DNA of 64,000 nt from Nitrospirota bacterium (GTDB lineage Bacteria; Nitrospirota; Thermodesulfovibrionia; Thermodesulfovibrionales; SM23-35), in contig JBFMCL010000002.1 of assembly GCA_040754395.1 (NCBI GenBank), positions 62,001 through 126,000 of the forward strand, in the 5' to 3' direction. Every line of letters begins with the position of its first letter. The stretch's first letter is position 1. The translations under genes were made by a program, and so were the position numbers. The notes under the pieces were generated by a model that was not told where the DNA came from, did not search any database, and was given only the letters and a program-made list of their open reading frames with translations. Of this stretch, positions 54,468 through 62,644 are shown piece by piece.

Positions 54468-55163
54468 TCAAGTATTTTGTCTCATGTCCGACACATCATG
54501 AAGGGAAGAGAAACTTCCTGTGCTTTTTTTGTCAAACATCCGGTATGCTTCCAACCTGTTCTTTTTTTGCAGACCCTGTGTCTCATTCTGCGTGCGTTCC
54601 GGATAATCCATCGAGATTTTTGACGCATACTGACCGGTGATATTCATAAGAATAAACAGCAATCCGAGAATACCGAAAACCAGCCAGGCCTTGCGTGCAG
54701 CAATCATATGCACTTCCTTGCTTGCGATGACAAGGAAAACGGTGGAGAGGGCGACGCTTGCCACTATCCCCATATAGGGAACCGCATCAATGACCGTCGT
54801 CACCGGTGTCAGCGCCGAGATATATGCAGAGCACCGGTATGCTGTTTCATAGGTTTCAAGTGACCCCATGAGCTTCCAGATAATATAAAGCACGCCGGCC
54901 CCGATAAAACTGCCGGCCGCAACTGCAGCCGGCAGAACAAAAAGCCATGTCGACCTGTTTTCGACTCCTTCGATCATCGAGAGTCCGAGCATATCAAGAA
55001 AAGCCCTTATGATGCCTCCGAGAATTCCCATGACGATCACGAAAAGGAGAGGTTCAGCATATCCGCCCGTTTTTGGCATGCCCCTGAAAAACTCTGAAGG
55101 CGACGTCAGAATTCTGATTGCCAGCGCGGGCAACGCGGTAAAATCTGAGCTTTTTATGGCCAT
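54468..55163 (-). CDS. Yip1-domain membrane protein
   Basis: A 231-residue protein with about five membrane segments and a charged C-terminal tail after ~190. The pattern SEFFRGMPKTGGYAEPLLFVIVMGILGG and the later TAYRCSAYISALTPVTTVIDAVP are typical of bacterial Yip1-family proteins, whose function is unknown. It stands alone, divergent from the ADP-ribosylglycohydrolase gene. Confidence 0.8.
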   Translation of the reverse strand: MAIKSSDFTALPALAIRILTSPSEFFRGMPKTGGYAEPLLFVIVMGILGGIIRAFLDMLGLSMIEGVENRSTWLFVLPAAVAAGSFIGAGVLYIIWKLMGSLETYETAYRCSAYISALTPVTTVIDAVPYMGIVASVALSTVFLVIASKEVHMIAARKAWLVFGILGLLFILMNITGQYASKISMDYPERTQNETQGLQKKNRLEAYRMFDKKSTGSFSSLHDVSDMRQNT

Positions 55164-55234
55164 GGCATCTTTAAAAAAGTATCTTCCTTTGTTTCAGCTA
55201 TACAAAACCTGGTATCTATGTTAAGAAATACTGT

Positions 55235-55265
55235 TTGACAATACAATAGAGAATTTTTTTATATT
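55235..55265 (+). promoter_or_regulatory. Promoter of the ADP-ribosylglycohydrolase gene
   Basis: TTGACA (55235-55240) and TATATT (55260-55265), spacer 19. The leader to the ATG at 55311 is ~40 bases and contains AAAGG. Confidence 0.4.
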
Positions 55266-55310
55266 TAAACAGCAGCAGAAAATGTTCCGGTGAAGAAAGG
55301 TTGTTTTGAT

Positions 55311-56372
55311 ATGATACCCCGCAAAGACCAGTTCAGCGGCTGCCTCATAGGCCAGTGTCTCGGAGATGCAACAGGTTTTGTGGTGGAAGGCTTCTTCCCT
55401 GCCGCATGTAAAAGATATATTGAGGATTATCTGAAGACGGACCGGGTCGGGGAATTCGGCAAATTCCCCTTTACATTCGGGCAATATTCAGATGACTCCC
55501 AGCTTGCTCGTGAGCTTATGCAGAGTTATGTGGCATGCGGCAGATTTGATCCCGGTGACTATGCGGAAAAGATAAAGCGCATCTTTGCTGAGAAGAGAAT
55601 TGTGGGGTTTGGGTATTCCACCAAAGAAGCGGTCAAAAGGTTATTCCTCGGCATCCCGTGGGAAGAATCAGGCACTCCCTCTCCATCAGCAGGGAACGGC
55701 AGCGCCATGCGCGCAGCGCCTGTTGGGCTGTTCTTCTTTGATAATCCGCACATGCTTGTGCAGGCAGCCCACGATCAGGGCAGGATCACCCACAGGGATC
55801 CCCGGTGCTCCGCAGGGGCTGCCGCTGTCAGCGGCGCGGTTGCACTGGCGCTCCGGGAGACAAAAATCGAAGCCGATTCCTTCATCTCAACGCTGTCCGA
55901 ATGGACAGGTGAAATTGACTCAGGGTTTTCCCAAGAACTGCTGAAGCTCTCGCAGTGGATAGCCCTTTCTCCGGAAGAAGCGGTTATCCACATTGCAAAA
56001 GCAGGATTTGACCCTGACTATGTTGATGATGAGGAATGGACAGGCATATCCGGATTTGTCGTAAGCAGCGTGCTCTGGAGCCTCTATGCATTCCTCAGAT
56101 CGCCGAATGACTACTGGGAAACCATTTGTACGGCGATCGAGGCAGGCGGAGACGTGGATACCACGGCAGCGATGGCCGGTGCAATAAGCGGTGCGTACCT
56201 CGGGATCGGTGCGATACCCTCGCACTTGAGACATCTGCTGAATGACCGCGGCACCTGGAAATTCGATGAACTTTCAGAACTGGCGCAACGGTGTTATGAA
56301 ATAAAGATAGCCCAAATCCCGCTCAGGCGTCCGCAGGAAAAGGGGACAAACGAACCGGGCAAGGTACGATGA
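55311..56372 (+). CDS. ADP-ribosylglycohydrolase family protein
   Basis: A 353-residue DraG/ARH-fold enzyme that removes ADP-ribose from targets. Metal-site motifs are visible: GQCLGDATG near the start, YSDDSQLAREL, and AGGDVDTTAAMAGAISGAYLG near the end (split DVDTTAAMAG). It starts at ATG 55311; a GTG seven codons upstream is possible. The stop overlaps the next gene as ATGA, so the two are co-translated. The substrate is unknown; no ADP-ribosyltransferase or DraT is seen nearby. Confidence 0.9.
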   Translation: MIPRKDQFSGCLIGQCLGDATGFVVEGFFPAACKRYIEDYLKTDRVGEFGKFPFTFGQYSDDSQLARELMQSYVACGRFDPGDYAEKIKRIFAEKRIVGFGYSTKEAVKRLFLGIPWEESGTPSPSAGNGSAMRAAPVGLFFFDNPHMLVQAAHDQGRITHRDPRCSAGAAAVSGAVALALRETKIEADSFISTLSEWTGEIDSGFSQELLKLSQWIALSPEEAVIHIAKAGFDPDYVDDEEWTGISGFVVSSVLWSLYAFLRSPNDYWETICTAIEAGGDVDTTAAMAGAISGAYLGIGAIPSHLRHLLNDRGTWKFDELSELAQRCYEIKIAQIPLRRPQEKGTNEPGKVR

Positions 56373-57265
56373 TCCGTGTCGGAACCTGTTCATGGACGGA
56401 AAAGACACTGATGCAGAGCGGTGAATTCTATCCCGAAAAAGTAAAAACACCGGAAGAACGTCTGAGATATTACGCACATCACTTTACCACAGTAGAGGTG
56501 GATTCCACATATTACGCAATTCCTGACAAAAGAACGACGCATCTCTGGAACGAGAGAACGCCTGAGGATTTCATCTTCCACATTAAGGCATACGGAGCGT
56601 TGACAGGCCACGGGGTAGCCCCAAAGACCCTCCCGAAGGATATCTTCGATTTGCTTTCCCCGGCAGACAGGACCAGAAAATACGTGTACATCAAAGAACC
56701 GGCTCTTCTTGAATCAATAACTGCACGGTTCAGTGAAGCCCTTGCTCCTCTCAGGCAGTCCGACAAGCTGGGCTGTGTTGTTTTTCAATACCCCCCATGG
56801 TTCCGTCATGCAACTGCACATATGGACGTTATCCTCAGGTCAACACATTTCATCCAGCAGGACATGCAGGTCGCTGTTGAATTCAGGCATGGGAGTTGGC
56901 TGACTTCAGACACCACAGCCCCGGTCCTGCAGTTTCTGAAAGACCATCAGTTATCTTATATATCCGCAGATGAACCGCAGTATGGTTCTTTGGCCACCGT
57001 GCCTTTCATCCCCGACGCTACAACAGACATCGCCTACTTCAGGTTCCATGGAAGGAATACACAGAACTGGCTGAAAAAAGGGACGGAGACAGCGCTCCGT
57101 TACAGTTACCTCTACTCAGATGAAGAATTGGCGGGATTTGTGCACGCTCTCAGGACAACAGAGAAAAAAACAAAGGTAACCTACGCCATGTTCAACAACT
57201 GCCACGGGGGGTTCGCGATGAGAAACGCGATGAGACTGCAGGAAATGACAAAGGGCAGGGCATGA
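56369..57265 (+). CDS. DUF72 family protein
   Basis: A 298-residue TIM-barrel-like DUF72 protein: MIRVGTCSWTEKTLMQSGEFYPEK is the family opening, with FTTVEVDSTYYAIP and YFRFHGRNT further on. The role of DUF72 is not established. It overlaps the ADP-ribosylglycohydrolase by 4 bases. Confidence 0.92.
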   Translation: MIRVGTCSWTEKTLMQSGEFYPEKVKTPEERLRYYAHHFTTVEVDSTYYAIPDKRTTHLWNERTPEDFIFHIKAYGALTGHGVAPKTLPKDIFDLLSPADRTRKYVYIKEPALLESITARFSEALAPLRQSDKLGCVVFQYPPWFRHATAHMDVILRSTHFIQQDMQVAVEFRHGSWLTSDTTAPVLQFLKDHQLSYISADEPQYGSLATVPFIPDATTDIAYFRFHGRNTQNWLKKGTETALRYSYLYSDEELAGFVHALRTTEKKTKVTYAMFNNCHGGFAMRNAMRLQEMTKGRA

Positions 57266-57361
57266 TCCCTTTCTCAAAAAGGGGATAAAGGGAATTTCTC
57301 ATTGTTGCCCATGCATTCGCATTACTTACCGTGACCTGAATGCCGCCATCCTACACACCTC

Positions 57362-57396
57362 TTGACAAAGAAAATATTTTAGTATACATTTGTATA
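57362..57396 (+). promoter_or_regulatory. lexA promoter with TATACA-TT-TGTATA operator
   Basis: TTGACA (57362-57367) is followed after 17 bases by TACATT (57385-57390). An inverted repeat TATACA/TGTATA with two bases between (57383-57396) overlaps the -10, a good place for LexA autoregulation, although it is not the CTGT-N8-ACAG box of gamma-proteobacteria. Confidence 0.5.
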
Positions 57397-57420
57397 TATA
57401 ATATTTCCCCACTTTCTGAG

Positions 57421-57482
57421 GGGGCAGGGACATCGAGAACCCCAATCCCGATTCTCCCTGCCCCGCTCTGCAACAGGGATTG
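57421..57482 (+). promoter_or_regulatory. Structured lexA 5' leader, possible pseudoknot
   Basis: GGGGCAGGGA (57421-57430) pairs perfectly with TCCCTGCCCC (57455-57464). CAATCCC in its loop (57443-57449) is complementary to GGGATTG downstream (57476-57482), so a pseudoknot or alternative hairpin is possible. The leader is about 140 bases. Confidence 0.45.
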
Positions 57483-57534
57483 ACGGAATAACTCCTGTTC
57501 GGGGGAAATCCGGGGAGGTTCAAAAAACGGTCTC

Positions 57535-58134
57535 ATGAGAGCACTCACTGATAAACAGAAGAAGGTACTCGAATTCCTTATTGAGTTCACCAAAGACCAC
57601 GGCTACCCCCCTACAGTCAGAGAGATCGGCGAACATTTCAGGTTTCTCTGGGCTGCTGCACGAGGACATCTTCAGGCACTGCAAAGGAAGGGTTTCATAA
57701 AACTGGAACCTTCCAAGTCCAGGGGGATAGAGATCCGGGGCCTGATGCCTTCAGGCGGATTCATGGTTCCTGTCGCAGGGAAAATACGGGCAGGGAAGCC
57801 TCTTCTGGCACGGGAGGATATTGATGCGCACATTCTTGTCGATCAGTCCCTGTTTCCCCATGCAGATGCGTTTACTCTCAAAGTGACAGGCGACAGCATG
57901 ACAGGGGCGGGGATATTCGACGGGGATTTTGTGGTGATCAGGCCGCAGACAACGATAGAACACGGCGGAATCGGTGTCGTCCTTGTGGCAGACGAAGCTA
58001 CGGTAAAAAGGGTGTACAAAAAAGGGGGGAAAATAATCCTTCAACCGGAAAACAGCACCATGCAGCCGACAGAACACAGTCCCCATGAAGTGACTGTTCT
58101 GGGAAAGGTTATCGGGGTAATAAGAAAACTGTGA
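57535..58134 (+). CDS. lexA: SOS repressor LexA
   Basis: A 199-residue repressor-protease: N-terminal winged helix (LTDKQKKVLEFLIEF, PPTVREIGE), cleavage site Ala86-Gly87 (KIRAGKP), catalytic Ser121 (GDSMTGAGI) and Lys158 (ATVKRVYK). GGAGG lies 16 bases before the ATG, unusually far; the start is otherwise the only plausible ATG. It heads a group with the small gene and dinB. Confidence 0.95.
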   Translation: MRALTDKQKKVLEFLIEFTKDHGYPPTVREIGEHFRFLWAAARGHLQALQRKGFIKLEPSKSRGIEIRGLMPSGGFMVPVAGKIRAGKPLLAREDIDAHILVDQSLFPHADAFTLKVTGDSMTGAGIFDGDFVVIRPQTTIEHGGIGVVLVADEATVKRVYKKGGKIILQPENSTMQPTEHSPHEVTVLGKVIGVIRKL

Positions 58135-58320
58135 TGAAAGCCCATGGAATAAACGGCGGAGACCGGCAAGCACCTGAGCCGGATGTGACGCGTGCGGGGA
58201 AAGCGGGTGCCACATTGTCCCGATGCTATACGGGACGTCCCGTGATAGCCCCTCAATTCCGGATAATTGTCAGCGGGTGAACTGAAGTCATCTCTTTCAT
58301 ACTGCGGTCAGACATCATCT

Positions 58321-58560
58321 ATGGAAATCGGAGATACCATAAGTGTGGTGGCCTCATTCGGGCTGCCCTATAAGATACAACCGCTCAGGTTCAGGTGGTC
58401 AGGAAGACTTTTTGAGGTAAAAGACATCACCTATACATGGCAGACCAAAGAGGGACACCGCATGATTTACCATTTCTCGATATCAGACGGAAAGACATTG
58501 TATGAACTCAGTTTCGATGCCACATCGCTTCTGTGGAGGCTGGAAAGGCTGGAGGCATAG
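58321..58560 (+). CDS. Small DUF6504-like protein between lexA and dinB
   Basis: A 79-residue protein (MEIGDTISVVASFGLPYKI). The RFRWSGRLFEVKDI stretch and YELSFDATSLLWRLERLE end resemble DUF6504-type proteins found next to SOS polymerase genes. Function unknown; the position suggests a role in the SOS response. The upstream in-frame extension to 58267 has no support and no ribosome site. The 186 bp after lexA hold no other gene. Confidence 0.65.
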   Translation: MEIGDTISVVASFGLPYKIQPLRFRWSGRLFEVKDITYTWQTKEGHRMIYHFSISDGKTLYELSFDATSLLWRLERLEA

Positions 58561-58602
58561 GAAGGAGCACGTTTCACCATTTTTTCAGGGGGGTGTTCCT
58601 TT

Positions 58603-59838
58603 ATGAAGAACCCACTCATGTCCAGAATAATCCTTTGCATAGACATGGACGCATTTTTTGCCTCGGTGGAGCAGCAGACACATCCTTTCCTCAGGGGAAA
58701 GCCGGTCGCGGTCATCGGCTCAGGCGCAAGGACAGTCATCACGACGCGTTCGTACGAAGCGAGAAAATACGGGGTAAAAACGGGGATGAATGTCTGCGAG
58801 GCGAAAAAACTCTGTCCGCATATCATCTTTGTTGCAGGGAACAATGAAAAATACACCTTCACCTGCAGGGATCTCCAGAATATCTATCTTCAGTTTACTC
58901 CGGATGTGGAAGTCTATTCCATTGATGAGGCATTTCTCGACGTGACTGCAACGCATCATCTTTTCGGGGGGCCGGAATCCATCGGCAAACGCATCAGGGC
59001 AGAAGTAAAAGAACGCTTCGGTATTACCTGCACGGTCGGCATTGCTCCAAACATACTCATTGCAAAGCTTGCCAGTGATATCGCAAAACCTGACGGATTA
59101 CGGTGGATCAGGCCCGATGACGTCACCTCAGTGCTCGAAGATATGCCTTTGAAAGAACTCTGGGGAATAGGTTCCGGGATTACTGCTCAACTTGAAGGTC
59201 TGGGGATAAAGACCTGCGGTCAGCTCGGAAGGACACCGGCAAGCCTTCTGAGGAACAGGTTCGGCATACCCGGTGAACATCTCAAAGCCATGGGGATGGG
59301 AATCTGCAACAGACCTTTGCTTGTCCGCGAGGAAGATCCCAAGTCCATCGGACACAGCATGACCTTTCCGAGAGATCTGGGCAGCGGGCAGGAAACAGAG
59401 GCAGAGATACTGAAACTGAGCGATATGGTAGGAAGACGGGCAAGGAGATACGGATACATCGGCAGAAAGATCTCGCTGACGGTAAGGTATCCGGATTTTG
59501 AGACGTTTTCGAGACAGACAACGCTTCCGGCACACACCAATCATACCCATGAGATATACCGGAACGCCATTTCCCTTTTAAACAGCATCCGGTTGAAAGA
59601 CAGGGTCAGACTGCTCGGGGTATGCCTGTCCGGCCTTATCAGGGACTCACACCAGATGCTGCTGTTTGAAGCACAGAGAAAAGAGAAGGCAATCCTGCAG
59701 GCGATGGATACCGTCAACGACCGGCACGGTGACTTCAAACTCCTCTGGGCGTCGTACCTGAAGCATGTGGATCCTCCCCGCGTGATATCCCCCGCGTGGA
59801 AACCTTCCGGGGTCAGGAATATACGAGTGCGGAGATAG
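58603..59838 (+). CDS. dinB: DNA polymerase IV (Y family)
   Basis: A 411-residue translesion polymerase: palm motifs IDMDAFFASVEQ and YSIDEAFLDVT, helix-hairpin-helix thumb (LWGIGSGITAQLEGLGI), and a little-finger domain. No standard clamp-binding QLxLF peptide is obvious, although LLFEAQRKEK after MLLFE may serve. GGGGGG precedes the ATG by ten bases. It follows the small gene by 42 bp. Confidence 0.94.
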   Translation: MKNPLMSRIILCIDMDAFFASVEQQTHPFLRGKPVAVIGSGARTVITTRSYEARKYGVKTGMNVCEAKKLCPHIIFVAGNNEKYTFTCRDLQNIYLQFTPDVEVYSIDEAFLDVTATHHLFGGPESIGKRIRAEVKERFGITCTVGIAPNILIAKLASDIAKPDGLRWIRPDDVTSVLEDMPLKELWGIGSGITAQLEGLGIKTCGQLGRTPASLLRNRFGIPGEHLKAMGMGICNRPLLVREEDPKSIGHSMTFPRDLGSGQETEAEILKLSDMVGRRARRYGYIGRKISLTVRYPDFETFSRQTTLPAHTNHTHEIYRNAISLLNSIRLKDRVRLLGVCLSGLIRDSHQMLLFEAQRKEKAILQAMDTVNDRHGDFKLLWASYLKHVDPPRVISPAWKPSGVRNIRVRR

Positions 59839-59963
59839 AATGCTTCACTGCCGGCAGTTTCATCCGCAGGGAGTCATTCCCGCCTTCTTTTTTTTTCCGG
59901 TCAGTTTGATTTATTATATGTCCGCACACAGTCAAGGACAGAAGAGATGGGGGGATACTTCAG

Positions 59964-60887
59964 GTGGAAAGATTCGCGCCTCGGTCTTTTTTCCTGATCA
60001 TACCTCTTGTGTACCTGGTGCTGATGACAGGCTGCAGCCAGCCCGTTCCGAAACACATATCCATTGAGAGTCTCAGCGGCCCGGACAAACAGGAGAGGAT
60101 TGACCGGATTAAGCGATCCACAGTTCGCATTTATGTGAACGGCAGACCCAACGGCACTGGATTCATCATCAATGCAAACGGGCTGGTTGCAACATCCTTC
60201 CATGTCGTAGGGAAGACAGAGCAGGCCTCCCGAAAGCGATCCTTCATTACCTATGCTTCACCTATAGAAGTTCAGCTGCATGACGGAGAGAGGGTGCCCG
60301 CAATACCGCACAAAGCCTTCATAGGCGACGGCATCTATGAGGCAGTGCTGAAAGACTACTGTATCCTCGAAATCAGAACTCCCAGACAACTCGTCCCGCT
60401 GCGGCTGGGAAATTTTTCAGACGCCAAGGAAGGCTCAACAGTATACCTGTGCGGCTATTCCCTGACCAGAGAGCAGCCCGAGATCTCTTTTGGGGTAGTG
60501 AAAACCCGATGGAAGGATGCGGTGCTGGCATATCAGGGAACTTCTTCGTTCCGGAAAAGAAGTATTATAGATATCGCCTGGCTTGACATCCCGATGACCA
60601 AAGGCAACTCCGGCGGACCGATCGTGCTTCCGGGAAAACGCCCTGAGGATGATCGGGTAATCGGCATCGCCTCATTCATTACAACTCCCCTTGACCAGGA
60701 TCTGAAGGCACTTGTCAAAACCCTTAAGGACAATGCACCGTCCAGCCGTGCATCTCCCGTCTGCAGCATTGAGCTTTTCTGTGCAATGAAAGAGGCAATA
60801 GGCTATGATTCCCTGTTCATTAAGGGATGTATATCGATCGACTCTCTGAGAAACAGGCTGCAGAAACTGGCTGGCAGCAGTCTGTAA
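59964..60887 (+). CDS. Trypsin-like serine protease lipoprotein
   Basis: A 307-residue S1-type peptidase with lipoprotein signal (LVLMTGC, Cys24). The catalytic triad is His80 (TSFHVVG), Asp131 (KDYCILEI) and Ser216 (GNSGGP). No PDZ domain, so it is unlike DegP. It starts at GTG with GGGGGG nine bases upstream; it may form part of the outer-membrane or periplasmic stress response, but no partner is evident. Confidence 0.85.
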   Translation: MERFAPRSFFLIIPLVYLVLMTGCSQPVPKHISIESLSGPDKQERIDRIKRSTVRIYVNGRPNGTGFIINANGLVATSFHVVGKTEQASRKRSFITYASPIEVQLHDGERVPAIPHKAFIGDGIYEAVLKDYCILEIRTPRQLVPLRLGNFSDAKEGSTVYLCGYSLTREQPEISFGVVKTRWKDAVLAYQGTSSFRKRSIIDIAWLDIPMTKGNSGGPIVLPGKRPEDDRVIGIASFITTPLDQDLKALVKTLKDNAPSSRASPVCSIELFCAMKEAIGYDSLFIKGCISIDSLRNRLQKLAGSSL

Positions 60888-60901
60888 TTATTTCTCCCCG
60901 G

Positions 60902-62023
60902 TCAGCCCTGAAGGACCTTCTGTTTCACGAACTGCACTGTCCGTTCAACTTCTTCCCTCATCTGCTCCTTCGCAATACCTTTTTCGAGATAGGGTTCGTC
61001 TCTCATGTGTCTCCGTAAAATCTCTTCGGATCCATGCCCGGCAACAAATTCTTCGGGTATCATCTCCGGAATTGCGGCATCATTCATAATCGCCCACGCA
61101 AGCGTCCATGCCTTTGCAACATTCATCACATCGTACCCTCCACCGCCGAGCGCGACCCACTTCGGCGCAATCTTTTTTATCCTCCCCACCGCTTCGCAAA
61201 AACCGTTATTTGTAAAATTGAGGTGTGCCAGAGGGTCGTGCATGAAGGAATCCACTCCAAGCTGGGCAACCACGATATCCGGCCTGAATTTCAGGATAAG
61301 CGGAGGAACAACCTCATCGAAGACATAGAGAAAAAGCTCGTCATCGGAATAGGGTGGCATCGGGATATTGACAGAATATCCTTCACCCTCTCCCTCTCCT
61401 GTCTCGTACTCAAAGCCGGTGCCAGGGAAAAGAACCTTCCCTGTCTCGTGGATAGATATGGTAAGCACCTTATCAGTCCTGTAGAACGCCGCCTGCACAC
61501 CGTCCCCGTGATGTGCATCGATATCGAGATAGGCAACCCTTTTCCCTTTCTGCAGAAGGAAGACTATCGCGACCACGATATCATTGATATAGCAGAAGCC
61601 CGATGCCTTCGATGACATGGCATGATGCAGGCCCCCCGCCATATTGAATGCAATATCAGCATCTCCTCTTTCCACAAGTGAGGCTGCCTTCAAAGACGCA
61701 CCTGCCACCAAACTCGACCAGTCAAAAAGACCCCTGAAAACCGGGTTATCCCCGGGGCCGAGACCATAGAAAGATGAATAAGGCAGATCAATCCCTGAAT
61801 TCACCGCTTGCAGCACCTCGAGATATTCCCTGCTGTGAAATCTCAACAGATCTTCAAAACCGGCCTTGCCGGGTTTCACAGAAAGCACCTGAGGCAATGA
61901 CAGGAGTCCGCAGGCGTCAATCAGATCGTATGCAACCTTCAGTCGGTATGTCCGGAGCGGATGTGTCGGACCATAATCATATTGTGAATATTCATCCGTA
62001 TAAACGAAGGCAGTCTTTTTCAT
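60902..62023 (-). CDS. Histone-deacetylase-family (AcuC-like) protein
   Basis: A 373-residue zinc deacetylase fold: YLDIDAHHGDGVQ contains the catalytic His pair and a zinc Asp; LGVDSFMHDPLAH and GGGGYD motifs are also present. The form is AcuC-like, whose best-known member deacetylates acetyl-CoA synthetase; the substrate here is unknown. It is followed on the same strand upstream by the SspB-like gene, 3 bp apart. Confidence 0.92.
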   Translation of the reverse strand: MKKTAFVYTDEYSQYDYGPTHPLRTYRLKVAYDLIDACGLLSLPQVLSVKPGKAGFEDLLRFHSREYLEVLQAVNSGIDLPYSSFYGLGPGDNPVFRGLFDWSSLVAGASLKAASLVERGDADIAFNMAGGLHHAMSSKASGFCYINDIVVAIVFLLQKGKRVAYLDIDAHHGDGVQAAFYRTDKVLTISIHETGKVLFPGTGFEYETGEGEGEGYSVNIPMPPYSDDELFLYVFDEVVPPLILKFRPDIVVAQLGVDSFMHDPLAHLNFTNNGFCEAVGRIKKIAPKWVALGGGGYDVMNVAKAWTLAWAIMNDAAIPEMIPEEFVAGHGSEEILRRHMRDEPYLEKGIAKEQMREEVERTVQFVKQKVLQG

Positions 62024-62026
62024 CAG

Positions 62027-62461
62027 TCACTTCTTCTGCTTCTTGAAACTGTCAAGAGAAATGATCTTCCTTTCGGATCCCCTTCCCTCCTTAACAATAC
62101 CGGGAGACACGGGATCATGCCAGGATTCCCCCTCCTCCAGAAAATCCCACCTGTCCAGTTTCACCCTTGCATCCGGAGAAAAAACTGCCACAATATCATC
62201 AGCGTGAATAAAACACTTTTCCGGCTTGTTATTGACACCAAACCCCAGCGTCGCCATAATGCTTCCGTCTTCCAGCCACTGGAGTTCTTTGTGATTCCTC
62301 TGATTGAATACAAGGACAAGACCCTTTTTTTTCTCCTCCTCAGTAAATCCCCTCCCTCCGATTCGTGAGTTATCGGAATACCGGATGACGATATACACCA
62401 GCCCGTAATCATTCAGCAGGTCATAGAACAAATTCTGCAGATACCGCACTTGGTTTTTCAT
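62027..62461 (-). CDS. SspB-like protein (possible ClpXP adaptor), 144 aa
   Basis: A small protein with an N-terminal helix and beta-rich core: YLQNLFYDLLNDYGLVYIVI and CFIHADDIVAVFSPDA look like the SspB fold (helix followed by a strand layout ending IxxxxIxAVFSxxA). The C-terminal tail is charged and ends LDSFKKQKK, like the flexible tail of SspB that docks into ClpX. Similarity is by pattern only. The gene is 3 bp from the deacetylase gene. Confidence 0.5.
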   Translation of the reverse strand: MKNQVRYLQNLFYDLLNDYGLVYIVIRYSDNSRIGGRGFTEEEKKKGLVLVFNQRNHKELQWLEDGSIMATLGFGVNNKPEKCFIHADDIVAVFSPDARVKLDRWDFLEEGESWHDPVSPGIVKEGRGSERKIISLDSFKKQKK

Positions 62462-62594
62462 ATCTCTTATCTTATCTCACATCATGCAAAAATGAAACAC
62501 CGGAAGGCATGGAGACTGCCCCGTTCAAATTCTCCCGCGATGCATATGTGAAAACACCGTGCACTTTATTTTCTGGAGCGGTATATGTGAAAAT

Positions 62595-62631
62595 GGGGGG
62601 GGGGAGGGGCTTCCGGGGGGGGAAGCCCCTC
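62595..62631 (-). terminator. GC-rich hairpin and G10 tract after ftsZ
   Basis: GAGGGGCTTCC (62604-62614) pairs with GGAAGCCCCTC (62621-62631) with a six-G loop, 14 bp after the ftsZ stop. On the minus strand it is followed by ten C residues rather than T residues, so it may end transcription weakly or stabilise the 3' end. The rest of the gap to 62461 holds no gene. Confidence 0.45.
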
Positions 62632-62644
62632 GTGGGAGGGAAAA

